Shown here piece after piece: positions 45,927 to 57,249 of a stretch of 64,000 bases of DNA (position 1 is its first letter; each line of letters begins with the position of its first letter). Both the position numbers and the translations under genes were made by a program. The stretch covers positions 558,001-622,000 of the forward strand of contig JAOCPU010000006.1 in assembly GCA_035772785.1 (NCBI GenBank). Direction: 5' to 3'. This DNA is from Phlebiopsis flavidoalba (lineage: Eukaryota; Basidiomycota; Agaricomycetes; Polyporales; Phanerochaetaceae). Under the pieces are notes generated by a model, which had not been told where the DNA came from, ran no database searches, and was given only the letters and a program-made list of their open reading frames with translations.

Positions 45927-47130
45927 TCACGATGATTCATTCTCCTTCAACTCGACCTCCTTTCCCTTCCCATTAGGCGTGGGCAAAGCGGAAGCTCCAG
46001 GAGAAGACGGCAGGGAAGAGGGCGTGCTCGCATAGTTGGTTGGACCCAGCGAGCTGCCATGCAGGAATAGCCGGTTTAGAATGGGATAATGGGTGTTGTG
46101 GGTCCACTCATGGTGCCCAGGACCTCGGCTTAGAAGAAGAGCTTTCCAGTGACTTAAGAGCTCCTGCTGAAGTTCTGCAAGTCGTCTGCGTATGCCCCTT
46201 CTTTGCTTTTGTCAATCATCTAGGCCACACATGAGTATCTGTCCGTACGTCTAAAACGTGAATTCGCAACTTGGGTACCATTTCCCGGATGAGTTGGACT
46301 TCTTCCTTCATGTCGCGCAGGTCGAACCCGAGTCTTTTCCTCACCTTCAACGCATCTCCTTGGACAACTGCTTCAACGTCTTGTGTAGTCTTGTCAATCT
46401 TCTCTTTCTGTTCTTCGACGGCAAGTCGCACCGCGGTAGTTTTCGCTTTGTATCTCCTTGAGCATAGCCTCGGCGGTCGTCGAATTGCAGCAGTTAGGGC
46501 ATCTCTGTCCTCTTCATATGCAGTAGATGACGGGGGTTGTAAATGCGGCTTGACGTATTTCTGTGTATGGAGGAGTTTCAGCTTGGATTGTGCATCGTAA
46601 TTTGTCCGCTGACCTTGAACAATGCTACGGCACCGTATACCACCGTACCTGACACTATAGCTGTAATCTAGGGTGTACGTATGGTTATTCGTAGAACTGT
46701 CAAGCTAGTAATGAACTTACAAAATAGTCTCTCAATCCAAAGTGATCCCAAGGGTGAGGAGGTTGAGCGGTATATGGCATTGACCCATACGATGGCTGGT
46801 AGGAACCATACTGCTGCGAGGCGTTGAATGGTAGTGGCTGACTTGCGGATGCTGCCGCATAGCTTCTCGATTTCAGAGCTTGTCAGGCCCTTCGCTTCGA
46901 GGAATTGCACTCGCTGAGCGAGCGGCGATGACCTGAGTCTGTACGACTTCACCTATGTGAGCTGCATCGCGACCAGGATAGTGACTAGTGGACACGCCTT
47001 GGGGTCTCTCAAAAATACCACTGCATTTTTGAGCAGTTCTTGTCTGTCCGAGTGGCCATGTCGTGGGCGTCGTCGGAGAGGTTGGGCGAATTGGAATGCG
47101 GGGAAAGGCCTCGGCAACCGGCAAGCGCAT
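45927..47130 (-). CDS. PEX14: Peroxisomal membrane docking protein Pex14
   Basis: Forms the docking site for the import receptor Pex5 on the peroxisome membrane. ATG at 47130 (MRLPVAEAFP) is a possible start. The conserved receptor-binding helix pair is visible: ELLKNAVVFLRDPK (about 47000-47045), an intron, then SSPLAQRVQFLEAKGLTSSE (about 46880-46940). A Tyr/Gln/Pro-rich segment (about 46740-46870) leads to a hydrophobic stretch with TAIVS.TVVYG-like sequence (about 46630-46670). The coiled coil follows: VRLAVEEQKEKIDKTTQDVE (about 46370-46430) and VQLIREMVPKL (about 46270-46300). The Ser/Pro-rich tail ends GKGKEVELKENESS with TGA at 45927. This is the normal Pex14 order. Its start lies only about 93 bases from TUF1. 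Several indels, including one in the N-terminal domain. Confidence 0.88.
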
Positions 47131-47223
47131 CAATTAAGCGCCGGTGCTATAAGTCCGACAGGCGCCGCTTTCCGTCCCAAAAAATCTTGGGCATCCGCCT
47201 CCACGCCGCAGACTAAGTTGAAC
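47131..47223. promoter_or_regulatory. Very short divergent promoter, PEX14 / TUF1
   Basis: Only 93 bases separate the two proposed start codons. If both starts are right, core promoters and 5' leaders of two organelle genes overlap. Confidence 0.45.
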
Positions 47224-49301
47224 ATGTTCAGGGCACAGTTGGCAGCTTCGAGGACCGTTAGCCGCAGGCTTTACAGCACGAGAGGTACGTGGTAGCAAAC
47301 AAATGGGTACCAGGCGAGGCGTTAACCCCCATTCACAGTGCCCCAGTCACTCTTCGTGTGCGCCAGGAGCGCTGCCAGACACCCCACGTTCACACAACAG
47401 TCGTCACTCCTTCAAAAGTTTGGCGGTTCAGGTGCGAAATTCAAGTCATTCTGACTGAACTGAAGTAAATAACACGTACCGGTCGTGTATGTAGTCGCGC
47501 GCCGTGGCTATGCTGAGGCTGCTTCCCAGAAGTACTCTCGGGCGAAGCCGCACATGAACATTGGTACCATCGGTGAGTAGAACTGCACGCATTCTATCTC
47601 ATTAACTCACTCAAACTACTCGGTCTAGGACACGTCGATCACGGCAAGACCACTCTGACTGCTGCGATTACCAAGGTCCTTGCGGAGCGCGGAGGTGCAA
47701 AGCTTCACGGACTACAAGGACATCGACAAAGCGCCAGAGGAGCGTGCTCGTGGTATCACTATCAACTCTGCTCACGTCGAGTATGAGACGGACAACAGGC
47801 ACTACGGCCACATCGACTGTCCTGGACATGCTGACTGTGAGTTCATGTCTATCCCATGCTACTGCTTCAGGCTCACTGTTGGGCGCCACAGACATCAAGA
47901 AACATGATTACTGGTGCCGCTCACCTCAAATGGACGGTGCTATTATTGTCGTCTCTTGCTACGATGGTCAAATGCTCAGGACGAGGGAACATCTGCTGCT
48001 CGCACGCCAGTCGGGAATTAAGAGGCTGGTCATAGTCTTCATCAACAAGGTCGACCAAATCTCCGACCCTGAGAATGTTTGGAACTCGTCGACATGGAAA
48101 TGTCACGTGACATGTTTTGCTCTCGTGCTATCCTTACAGTTTGGAACTTCGATGGCGATTTCTTTCTCTCTGAATATAAAAACACTCCATTTTTTTTTTT
48201 TTTTTTATCATCATGGGCTCCGCCCTTGCTGAGCTGGACGGCAAGAACCCCGAAATCGGTGCACAGAAAAATCGTTGAGTTGGTTGAGGCTTGTGACACC
48301 TGGATGGAGCTCCCCTCGTATGTTCCGTCTTCTCGCGCAAAGGCTACAACGACTCATTCTTTGTAGGTGACCTTGACAAGCCTTTCCTCCTCCCCATCGA
48401 AGGCTTAGCACTTTTCGGCGTATATACCCACTATTCGCTAATCGTGTCTTACAGATAACCTACTCGATCTCGGGTCGTGGAACTGTGGTCACTGGACGTG
48501 CTGAGCGCGCGGTGTCTGCAACAAGGGCGACGAAATCGAGATTGTTGGATATGGATCTAAAACAAAGACCACCCTGACCGGCATTGGTCACAGTCTGTGG
48601 TCATGCCTGTGTATGCGTACACCCACTTATCCGTTTCACAGAGATGTTCCACAAGGAGCTTGATCGCACGGTGAGAGGCTTGGCGAACAACATGGGTGCC
48701 CTCCTTCGTGGCATCAAGAAGGAGCAGGTCAGGCGTGGAAATGGTCCTTGCTGCTCCTGGCTGGAGTATCAAGTCCGTCAAGAAGTTCCAGGCTCAAATT
48801 TACGTACGACGTGCCCCTGCAGTCTCCGTGTTATACACGTTCTTACGTCCAGCAGGTCCTGACCAAGGACGAGGGTGGACGGTACACTCCGTTCGTGCAC
48901 GGCTATGCTCCGCAACTGTTCTTGCGTACTGCGGACATCACCACTCAGCTGACATGGCCCGAGGACGTCACTGACCAGGACAGGATGGTGAGTTCAAAGC
49001 TAGAAGTGTAAAGATTCGCCGTTCACCTGGTAATTAGATCATGCCCGGTGACAATGTCGAGATGGTATGCCAGCATGATCCACGACGCTGCCGCTGAGGT
49101 CGGAACTCGGTAAGTCATCGTACACGTGCTTTCTCGTGATGTTTTCTCATTGGGCATAGTTTCACGCTCCGTGAGGGTGGCAAGACCAAGCGGGTAAGTA
49201 CAAGCAAACTGTTCAGTTGTCAAGCATAACTAACTTTGGTGATAGTCGGCACCGGTATTATCACCAAGATTTTGGAGACGCGTAAAGCTGAGGCTGTCTA
49301 G
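47224..49301 (+). CDS. TUF1: Mitochondrial elongation factor Tu
   Basis: Delivers aminoacyl-tRNA to mitochondrial ribosomes. [20 protein letters not shown] at 47224 is an import presequence, followed by introns. G1 is [20 protein letters not shown] (47560 then 47630-47675), switch [21 protein letters not shown] (47730-47790), G3 DCPGHAD (47815-47837), GAAHLKM-like [20 protein letters not shown] (47930-47990) and G4 NKVDQ (48044-48058). After that come [22 protein letters not shown] (48215-48260), [19 protein letters not shown] (48456-48520), [18 protein letters not shown] (48710-48770), [20 protein letters not shown] (48876-48935), IMPGDNVEM (49038-49065) and [17 protein letters not shown] with TAG at 49299. 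Length and order match the family. Seventeen T bases and a short extra segment interrupt the NTPIIMGSAL region; other single-base indels are frequent. Confidence 0.94.
48190..48206. repeat. T17 homopolymer interrupting the TUF1 coding region
   Basis: Seventeen T lie exactly between CCA (Pro) and ATCATCATG (Ile-Ile-Met), codons that are adjacent in the conserved EF-Tu segment NTPIIMGSAL. Confidence 0.9.
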
Positions 49302-52086
49302 ACGCGTCCCTTCTGTACATATGCTCGTATAATCTCCTATATCCCCACTCCGGATACGTAGTCGCAGCTGCGGGATACATGCTTAGTTGTTTTTCTAGTT
49401 ACATCATTGATCTCGCTTTTGCGTACTTAACCTCATCGCAACCTCAGTCTATCACAATGTATTATGACTAGTTCACTCTATTTAAATGTTGGCGTCTATG
49501 CTGGATGCTTCCTATTGTTCCGGTTAGGTTTTATGTAAGATGGGCCTAGGTGCACAATTCTCGAACGCGTCTCGACTCCCTTTAGCCGCCCGCCCGGAAT
49601 AGGTGTGCGGAACCTGCCGCTGGGGCCGCTCAACAACGCGAAAAAATCGGCCACGAGGCAAAAGCTTGCCCGGCCCAACTCTCCGCTTCCTATGCCTGTT
49701 CCTCTCCCCGTCTTGCTAACATGTTTGGTGACCTGTTCCTGCGTACCGACACCCCTCGTCACACGGGTTTCTCTGCACGACTGCGCGCTTCCCGCGCGGG
49801 TTTATCCCCACACACCCCTTCGCTCTCCGCCTCCAGGTGGTCTTCGCTAGCGGGACCATCGTCAGTCTGATGGGCGCCGTGCGGCTCCGGCCGGTATTGC
49901 TGTCTTACGAGGTGGTCATATACAGCGAAGAAAAGTTCGAACCGATGCGACACCACGTAGGCGCGTTATCACTACGACACCGACAGCATAGGTGTCGGCA
50001 CCGTCACTGTCACGGGACTATGCCCTAGTCAAGTCTCCTGCGACGTCGTCTTCGTTGGAAGCATCCCGTAGATCGATGTACGTGGGCACGCGATCGAGTT
50101 GTGTTAAAAGCAGGGAGTGGCAAGAGTAATCAGTACCAATCTTCCCTCCACCAAAAGCCACACATTAGCTCAATTCAGTACGCATGTAATTTCGCATCAC
50201 TTATGAGTTTTCCAACAGAGTCTTTTTAAAACTGTCCACGACAGATCAAAATGGTGCGCCAAGGTCGGACGAACGTTGTCAAGGCGAGTTATCTTGACAT
50301 GTCGTGAGTATATCCATTCATGGCTGAAATAAGTGAGTTGTGGCCGGGTCCAATGTCATGATTGGATATGGCTTCTGCAGTACGCGCCCGATTTCCAGAG
50401 TACAACAGTGGGAAATCCATTCAAACGAGGGAGCCTTCTTACGTTCGCAGCACGGGGACTGCTGAACAAAGTACTCCTGCGAGCAGGACTGGTAACTGTT
50501 GAAGCTCAGGTCACAACCCGTGAAGTGCCATTCACTAGTGTATGCCAGTAGGTTTCGGTTGTTGCAAAATTTCAATCGGTTTTGCGGAGTCGAAGCGGAG
50601 TGTAAGTTCTTGGTATCCGGTCTCCCCCCTCATGCGCGGAAAACTGAATCTCATCCTCAAGCTCGACGACCTGATGGGATGCGGAGGGACTTACAAAGGC
50701 CCACTGCGAGGCTTTCATAGACAATCAACAAGCGGGTTTTTCACGGAGGGGATTTTAAGCCTTGGATTCAACAGCCATGCTCATACGTTGCGCCTTGTGC
50801 CTCGAGGCCGATAGGCCCAATTGGTCAGCCATGCCGTACTCCTAGACCAACAGAGCATCTTAGCCATTCTTCAGCACATCTTTTTTTTTTTTCTTTGACC
50901 TAGAGTGCGATCACCTGCTTATGAACGAGGCTCAACGCCCCCCACGGTGTTTGCCTGGAAATCCAGCGGACTGTAATTGAAATGTTGGTTGGGTGTGGTT
51001 TGCGGTAATACAAGCAGGCAAGGCGTGGTAATGCTATAATGAGTGATGGAAGTGGGTCTGTTCACGGGTATTCCGTGTCTACTCGCCCCGTGCTTCCATT
51101 CTAGCCTTGGCCTCTTGCAACTAACAAGTCTGTTATCCTGCCGGCTGTATACTCAGCGCTCTGGAGCATAAGGAAAGGCCCACACTACTTCACGAAGTAT
51201 ACGGCTTGTCGTAGAGAAGGACAGTCGCCAGCGCCCATTGTGCCGTAAATCCAAATGTACCCATATTCTACCATTACTCCTTTCTTACGCTTTTGCCTCC
51301 ACGCGTGCTAGCGGCCTGACGAGACGAGACCCGTGTCAGGTCCGTTGCTACGGCGACGGAAACAAGCAGGTCAGCGGCGGGCGCAGTTCCTTCTCGCATT
51401 GCCAAGAGGTTAGCCGGAGGGGCTCCGTTGTATTTGTGGGCTCGTGACCGTCTGGCGACGGCATGGCGTAGGTCGGGGGACGGGCCGCTGGAGTTGGAGG
51501 GCATGATTGCGAGGCACTGCCCGCTTGGGCAGCACTCGCAGGGACGGAGGATGAGGGGCGATGAGTGTTCTGCGTTGGGTGAGCGAGACGCCGGGGGGCA
51601 GACGGAAGAGGCTCCCGAGACGCCTTCGGGGTTGCACCGCTAAGGTTATGAGTCTTGACTTCGTGGCCGGGTCTTGATTGCGAGCGGATCGCGGCCATTT
51701 GGAGGCAAGTGGAAAATTCTCGCTCTGGGCACCAAAGTGAGGAATAAAGGCGTCATGTATGCGACTGAGATGGATATTACAATGGTATCGTGTATATAGA
51801 ACTTGAAATTGGTTCGGTTAAGTTACTAGGGTCCACGGAGAGGGATCTGATAGTCAGATGGTTCTCAGTTCCTCTGGATCCTCGTCCTCTTCGCTACAAT
51901 ATGTCTGTGAGAAGATGGTCAAGTACCAAAGCTTCAAACTCTTGGCGTCCAGCAAAAAATCCACCGCTAGATTTTGACGCACATACCCGACACGCCTATA
52001 AAAATCGTGCCGCATCGACCGCGTTTGGCTGCCACGCAGTTCATATGAACCCTTTAGCAAACTGATGTTCGACATCAAGAACGTTC
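49302..52086. other. No gene recognised in 2.8 kb
   Basis: The first 200 bases are TUF1 3' flank. A plus-strand fragment starts MVRQGRTNVVKASYLDMS at 50250 with a good donor, followed by FAESKRSVSSWYPVSPLM and KLNLILKLDDLMGCGGTYKG (50580-50700); these look protein-like but unknown. On the minus strand, NLLAMREGTAPAADLLVSV (about 51350-51415) is similar. No RNA gene or mobile element was seen. An 11-T run is at 50881-50891. Confidence 0.3.
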
Positions 52087-52317
52087 TTACCTTTGAGGGC
52101 TGTGAGCATAGACTTTTTCCATCTTCCATCTTCTTCCTATCTGTATCAACTGCTGGACGTAGAAATTCTCCCAGTCCGAGCCGCTGTCCGTAAACTTCTC
52201 GACCAAAACTGTACCTCGTAACTGGGCAATAGTGAGTTGATCATGACCTGCTGATAGATATATTGAATTTACCAGTAAGAGGAGCATTTCGCCCTCCTCA
52301 TAGTCGAACCGAAACAT
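52087..52317 (-). CDS. Exons of an unrecognised minus-strand gene
   Basis: Starting MFRFDYEEGEMLLL at 52317, with a likely intron (about 52222-52272), then LRGTVLVEKFTDSGSDWENF (about 52162-52220), YVQQLIQIGRRWKMEKSML and TALK before a GTAAGAACG donor near 52090. The charged, even composition and exon-intron logic suggest a genuine gene that continues downstream (towards 51800). I do not recognise it, and the proposed start may be internal to a larger gene. Confidence 0.4.
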   Translation of the reverse strand: MFRFDYEEGEMLLLLVNSIYLSAGHDQLTIAQLRGTVLVEKFTDSGSDWENFYVQQLIQIGRRWKMEKVYAHSPQR

Positions 52318-53205
52318 GGTAAAGCCACATGACTATGGCTGCAGCGGTCTGACTCCGCCGTGGCCGGCTCAGGGACGTGCCTTGCAAGGGCCAAGACGAT
52401 GAATCTTGCGCGTCGGTGTGAAACATTTCTTTGGATTTCTATCATCCGCATCCCAGCCCATCGAGGATTGTTCCAGCCTGCTGGCCGAAACGACTCAGCA
52501 GCTGCTGTGAACAGGGACACGACGGCGGCGGGCACGCTCACAGAGGGCCTTCATGTTTGTCTCGGCAATGTCCCATATCGCGTCCTTCCAGGGCTCGCTG
52601 AGTTCGGCGCAGGGCGACGAGGTTGCACCGTGAATCTGCACGGGGGGAGCAAGGGTGGTTCATGGTGCGCTCGATACACGCGACGGGCATGCGGGGCTCT
52701 TACGTCTTGTCGCCGCGCGCGAGCGATGGGGGCAGATCTTTGCGAGAGCAGCGCAGAGCTGGCCTACGAGACGGGTTGTCAGCAACACAGGACAGATTGG
52801 CGACGCGCTGCTGAAACTGTGCCTGGCACAAGCGAGCCCGCCCGATAGCTTTCCGGACCGCCCACAGGCAGCATACTCCGTTTGGGCATTTTGGTGTGAA
52901 AATCTTGGCGGAGCCCGCGTCGAGGAGACGGGGCTGATGTGTGGTTATTTGCGGGGCTGATGGGCGTCGGCACCGGCCTGGCTGGCGGTGGCGACCTGGA
53001 GGCCTCGCTGGGAGGTGGTGAGCAGCGGCCGCAGGTGAACTAGAGAGAGTTCCTTACTGGGGAACGGCAATATTGATCGTGATGGCGGCGCGCGCAGCGC
53101 AGTGGGCTAGGACCCTTCATGACAACGGGAGGGAAACCCTCTTCCCAGATGGGAATTTTCTCCAAACCGTCCCCAGAACACGGACGATCAAGCGGTCAAA
53201 ATTTT
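52318..53205. other. GC-rich, no gene identified
   Basis: Several overlapping frames are open (for example 52360-52848 plus), as expected by chance in GC-rich DNA. None is recognisable. Confidence 0.3.
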
Positions 53206-53610
53206 GGGTCCAAAATCATACGGATTTTCGCCGGCGTCCGGCCTGCGCAGCCGGACCAGTATACGGAACGTTTCGCCAAGGCATTACCTAAATATACAAT
53301 AATCATTATTACTATTCCATCCACAGCTCTTACCTCGTCAATGCTACTTTGATCTCGCAGGTTTACCTTCCTTCCGCGTGGTTTGGAGATCAATTCAACC
53401 TCAAATTATGATTCACATAACATCACGTTCTGAGTCCGGTTCAAGCAGCGACCTTGACTTGCTTACGGGAGACTTTGGGCAGGCTGCCGCCCAAGCCCGC
53501 CCGACCACATACGGACAACGGGTAGCCATCCGTCTCCAAAATCTTGCATTTCGATACGGATTTTCGCCGGCTGGGGGGGCCTCCGGCCCCCCGAAATTTA
53601 TACTGGGTGA
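53206..53610. repeat. Pair of hairpin-bearing repeats
   Basis: The 18-base string ATACGGATTTTCGCCGGC occurs at 53218-53235 and 53554-53571, each preceded by TCCAAAATC and followed directly by a GC-rich inverted repeat. Copy 1 has GTCCGGC-CTGCGCA-GCCGGAC (about 53236-53256). Copy 2 has GGGGGGCC-TCC-GGCCCCCC (about 53574-53592). Both then run into a TATAC string. The stems differ in sequence while the flanks are conserved. Confidence 0.7.
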
Positions 53611-54280
53611 CTGCCGGGTAGTGTTTCCCTCCCATTTGTCAGGGGTCCTACAGTGGGCTCGTCGCGGTGGCGGCCGCCGCCGTGGTGCCGGGAGCGCCCC
53701 CCGCCACCCGACCGAGCAGGCGCCCGCTGGCGGGTGCGACAGCTGGGGGCCGGGCATTAGTGAAAATGGGGTTTTTGCCTCGGGGGATCGCTCGCACAAG
53801 TCGGGAATCGAGCTCGAAGCGATTCGTGCTCTGCTACCATCCGGACACCCCCATCTGTGCGACGGTCGTTGCCGTTTCGGTCCAGAGGACAGGCTCGGCT
53901 CGGGCGAGAGCGGTGCAGGCTGTGCCGACGAGGTGGAGCGGTTTCTTGATTTATGAAATACAAAGTGCTCAGAGGGGGGGGGGGGGACCCGCGAGCTCGC
54001 ACTAATGGCCACGACTGACGAGACGGCTGGTGGCGCCGCTAATGGCTTAAACCTAATTAAAGGGGTCGTCGCGATGTCTCGACGGCGGTGGTTGTGACGG
54101 CTGTTATCTTGGTTTTTCGCAGACAAAGGTACGCAGCCCCGGGACAAGCTGACCTCCACCGACAACAAACAGCAAAAACTAATCCTAGCGGGCGTCATAA
54201 CGGTCGGTTGCCTGCAGGCGTACCGCGTATATAACCCATGCCATAAGCGTCGCGCTCGCTGCGCCGCCCCTCTCCCACAA
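53611..54280. other. GC-rich intergenic region with a TATA-like box
   Basis: No recognised protein; a 261-codon minus-strand open stretch (53413-54198) overlaps the repeats and other open frames and is judged a shadow. A TATA-like GCGTATATAAC at about 54224-54234 lies some 50 bases before the ATG at 54281. A G-run is at 53977-53986. Confidence 0.4.
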
Positions 54281-55204
54281 ATGTCTGTCCTCCCCGGTCA
54301 GGCCAGTCTACAGGGCCTTTACCAACGCCGAGGGCGGGCCCCAGCGAAGATACCATATGTACGCCCTGTACGTCGCACCACAGCCTGCCCGTCACTACGC
54401 GCAGGCACGACGGCTATACGCCGTACGCGTCTTCACCTACGGCCGGAACCCCGGGCCCTCGCGCCCCTATTTCGACCGCGCGCACACACTCGGTCGGCTC
54501 CATTAGCGCCGCTCGACCGCACGAGCAGAAACGCGTCCTCGCGGCCCCTCCCGCGCATCCCGGTCCGCCTTCTGCGCCCGCGAGAACGCCCCTGGCTGAG
54601 TCCCCGCCGAGCGGGTCAGCGTATCCCGAGACCGCTTCCTTAGCCGCCACTCTCTGCCCCGCGTCAGGACACGCCCTACACCCGCGCCATCATGCTTTTC
54701 AAGTGCCGGTCAGGCCCCTCCCCGTCCCAGGTCTGCCCCCTGTCCGCAGGCAGCCCACGTCATGCGGAGTCAACGTCGACCCGCGCGTCGCTCCTCGTCA
54801 AACACGCCAGGCAAGGTCCACGACCGAGTATTTTGATCCTCGTCCTCTCGCCCATGTGCACGTCGCCGATCCAGATCCCGTCGTGTTCGACACCGCGACA
54901 GGAGTCGCCGACGGTGGAGGAGCACGTTCGCGAAGCGGCATCAGCACGCTCGGCTTCGTCGAGGTCGACCGGCCGCAAGCCGTCGATGGACACGGCAGCT
55001 GGCGTTCGCGTCGCTCCCGAACGGGCGCTCGACCGAGGTTCGACGGACAGCGAGCGACAGGCGGTACCGGGCGAGACCTTTTACGCGTCGAGCTCGTTTC
55101 CGACGTAGCCGGAAAAGCGTACGAGCCGCCTATGGATCTTTGAGAAGAAGGGGAAGCGGCGGATAGAGAGCAACTACAACGAGATCCTGCACCAATTGCG
55201 GTAA
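54281..55204 (+). CDS. Ser/Pro-rich fungal protein, function unknown
   Basis: Proposed start MSVLPGQASLQGLY at 54281, behind a TATA-like box. Read across frames it gives RRYHMYALYVAPQPARHYAQ (about 54345-54400), PARTPLAESPPSGSAYPETA (about 54575-54630), SCSTPRQESPTVEEHVREAA (54885-54945), SARSASSRSTGRKPSMDTAA (54945-55005) and a charged C-terminus RLWIFEKKGKRRIESNYNEI followed by LHQLR TAA at 55202 (55130-55204). The body is low-complexity and probably disordered; only the C-terminal 25 residues look like a conserved folded or helical motif. No domain is recognised. Frameshifts are likely near 54340, 54510 and 55105. It could be two neighbouring reading units, since an alternative ATG lies at 54692. 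Confidence 0.42.
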
Positions 55205-56338
55205 AACTAGCTAGCCACACGTTGAGTCGCCGAGATCGTTTGGTGTGTGTCCCTGATCGACCTCTCTCATCTCATCACTGCGGCTGCAGGATATCAACCG
55301 CGGCTACTCAGCTGCGGCTTTCTACGAGCTACGATCAGCCACTGCTCATATCCAAGCCAATGCGGAGAAACACCATTATTCTACACTCCCTACCTCTGCC
55401 AAGATCTGGAGGAGGAGTCAGTAACACACCCCATAGAAAGCACCGTATGTCCACATCAGCTCGCCACCCTTGTATTGATGGGAAGACGCCCCTGCGCACT
55501 TGTTCTGTAACCCTCTGTCGTGGCTGGCACAGACGCAGATGCGGAGCGGGGCGTACATAGGAGATTGCGACGAGACACTACTCTAATACTGCGGTTCGTC
55601 TGGGTGTAAGGAACAAACGCGTTCCCTGTTTCCATCCAATATACGAACGCTGTGCCCCCCTCGCCGCGACCACCAAGTGCCGTCTCGCGTGCCGCGTACA
55701 GGCCCCCACACCCCGCCGCCGCGTGCCGGTCGCTTGCGCTGGCACGCCTTCGCCTGCGCCGCTCTTCACAGAAACCAGGGATGCGCACGACGCGACGCGA
55801 CCGCCAATCGCGCCGCGAACATTGAATGCGCCGGGCACGCGCGCGGGCTGGCCGACGCTGTGCTTGGAACTCGATGGTTTACCCTGCGGCACGGCAGCCA
55901 CAGCATTCGGTATGTCGGCCGTCCGCGACACACTTCTCCTGCCGAGTGCTGACTGCGTTCTCTCCTCTCCCCTAGAATGCGGTGTCGCGCACGTCCGTGA
56001 CAAGGTTCGCGGCGCGCGGCGGGGCCCTCGTTCCGCCCGCATTGGACCGCGCGTCGGGCTTCAGTGCGCGGCGGCCCGCGTCGCAGAGCCACCGCCGCCT
56101 TACGAAGGGAGAAGACCACGCACCACGTGCATTACATGGCGCGACGGAACCAGACATACGAGCGAGCTGTGTATCGCGAAGCCCCGCGTCGCGAACCGCG
56201 CCGGTCCGACACTTCAACGACAGCATCGAAGGCGGCTCCATATGCCTCTTCGTCGTTCTTTGCCGTCCCCCAAGAGCCTCTTTCTCTGCCTGCCTATCGC
56301 AATATTGCCATCTGCGCCCTACTCTTCATCTTCCGCGA
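55205..56338. other. No gene identified; GC-rich with CT-rich end
   Basis: Multiple overlapping open frames in both directions and no recognisable sequence. About 56225-56338 is C/T-rich on the plus strand, resembling a leader. Confidence 0.3.
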
Positions 56339-56695
56339 TGGACCTCACCCTCGAACCACCACTCCTACTAGGTTCTCTTCCCGATCACTGGGTTTACTTT
56401 CAGAGTTGACGCCACCGCGCCATCACGCCCCCCTGCTGGGGCCCACAAAGCACATCGATGCCGCCACGACTTCTGCCTGCCCTGCTCACAGCCTCGCAGG
56501 GCAAAAGCACGGGCCCTGCGAGGCTCTATTGCCGAGCGGACCAAAAAAGAGACGGTGGCCTCAGCCCAACCCTTCCCTCGCTGATCGTCGGTCCGTCCCT
56601 CCACGTGCACCTAGGGGCCGTCCATGCATCACGTTCGTCCAGATTGACGTCGCTTCAGCGTACACTCTATTGCGTGGAGTCCTCGGTCACGAGTG
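56339..56695 (+). CDS. Possible small gene, unrecognised
   Basis: An ATG at 56339 (MDLTLEPPLLLGSLPDHW) follows a good C/T-rich leader, but the frame stops at 56407. Continuing in other frames to about 56695 gives Pro/Arg/Ser-rich sequence without recognised motifs. The evidence is the leader and the start only. Confidence 0.22.
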
Positions 56696-57249
56696 ATTCC
56701 TGGGGTCTTTTTTCCGTCACCGGCCTCGCCACCGTCGTCATCAGCAGGCACGCGCGTGGTTGTCTGCCCACTTTGTCGTGTTTTTCGTGTTTGTTAACCA
56801 CATTGCCAGATAATGTAAAAACTTAACCTTGTATACAATTAGAAATACACATCGAATAGTACAAATATTCATAATTGATACGATGAATGCCGATCAACCT
56901 CGCCCAAGGCGAGCAAAAGAATACCACGGAGCGGGCCCTGCGCCTCCGCGAGTGTACAATGTCCAGTGCGTCGCAAAAAAAGCATGCAAAAAGACAACGA
57001 AGACAGAAACGACGAAAGCACGGAAACATCTCGGATGCGACAGAACGACAGGCGTGGCAGGGGAAAGAAAAATCCTCCTAGTCTCAACTGTGTCCATGCG
57101 GCGCCATCAGCGCACGAAGACGGCGGGAGCGAGCGGGGACGTGCGATGTCGCGCACATGGGAATATTACCGTCGCTCCCCGATCGAGTGCCGTCGGAACC
57201 GATCCCAGTCGACGAGATGGGGAACGGGAGAAATGCATTCGAAAGTACC

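Noticed and set aside
48190..48206. T17 as a programmed slippage site in TUF1
   Set aside because: EF-Tu has no known programmed frameshift, and similar runs occur in unrelated genes here, so error is the simpler explanation.
53413..54198. 261-codon minus-strand open frame
   Set aside because: It runs through the hairpin repeats, so it is a translated repeat and not a conserved protein.
55766..56409. Overlapping plus and minus frames over 100 codons
   Set aside because: Arg/Ala/Pro-rich in all frames, without introns, motifs or a leader. Treated as composition shadows.
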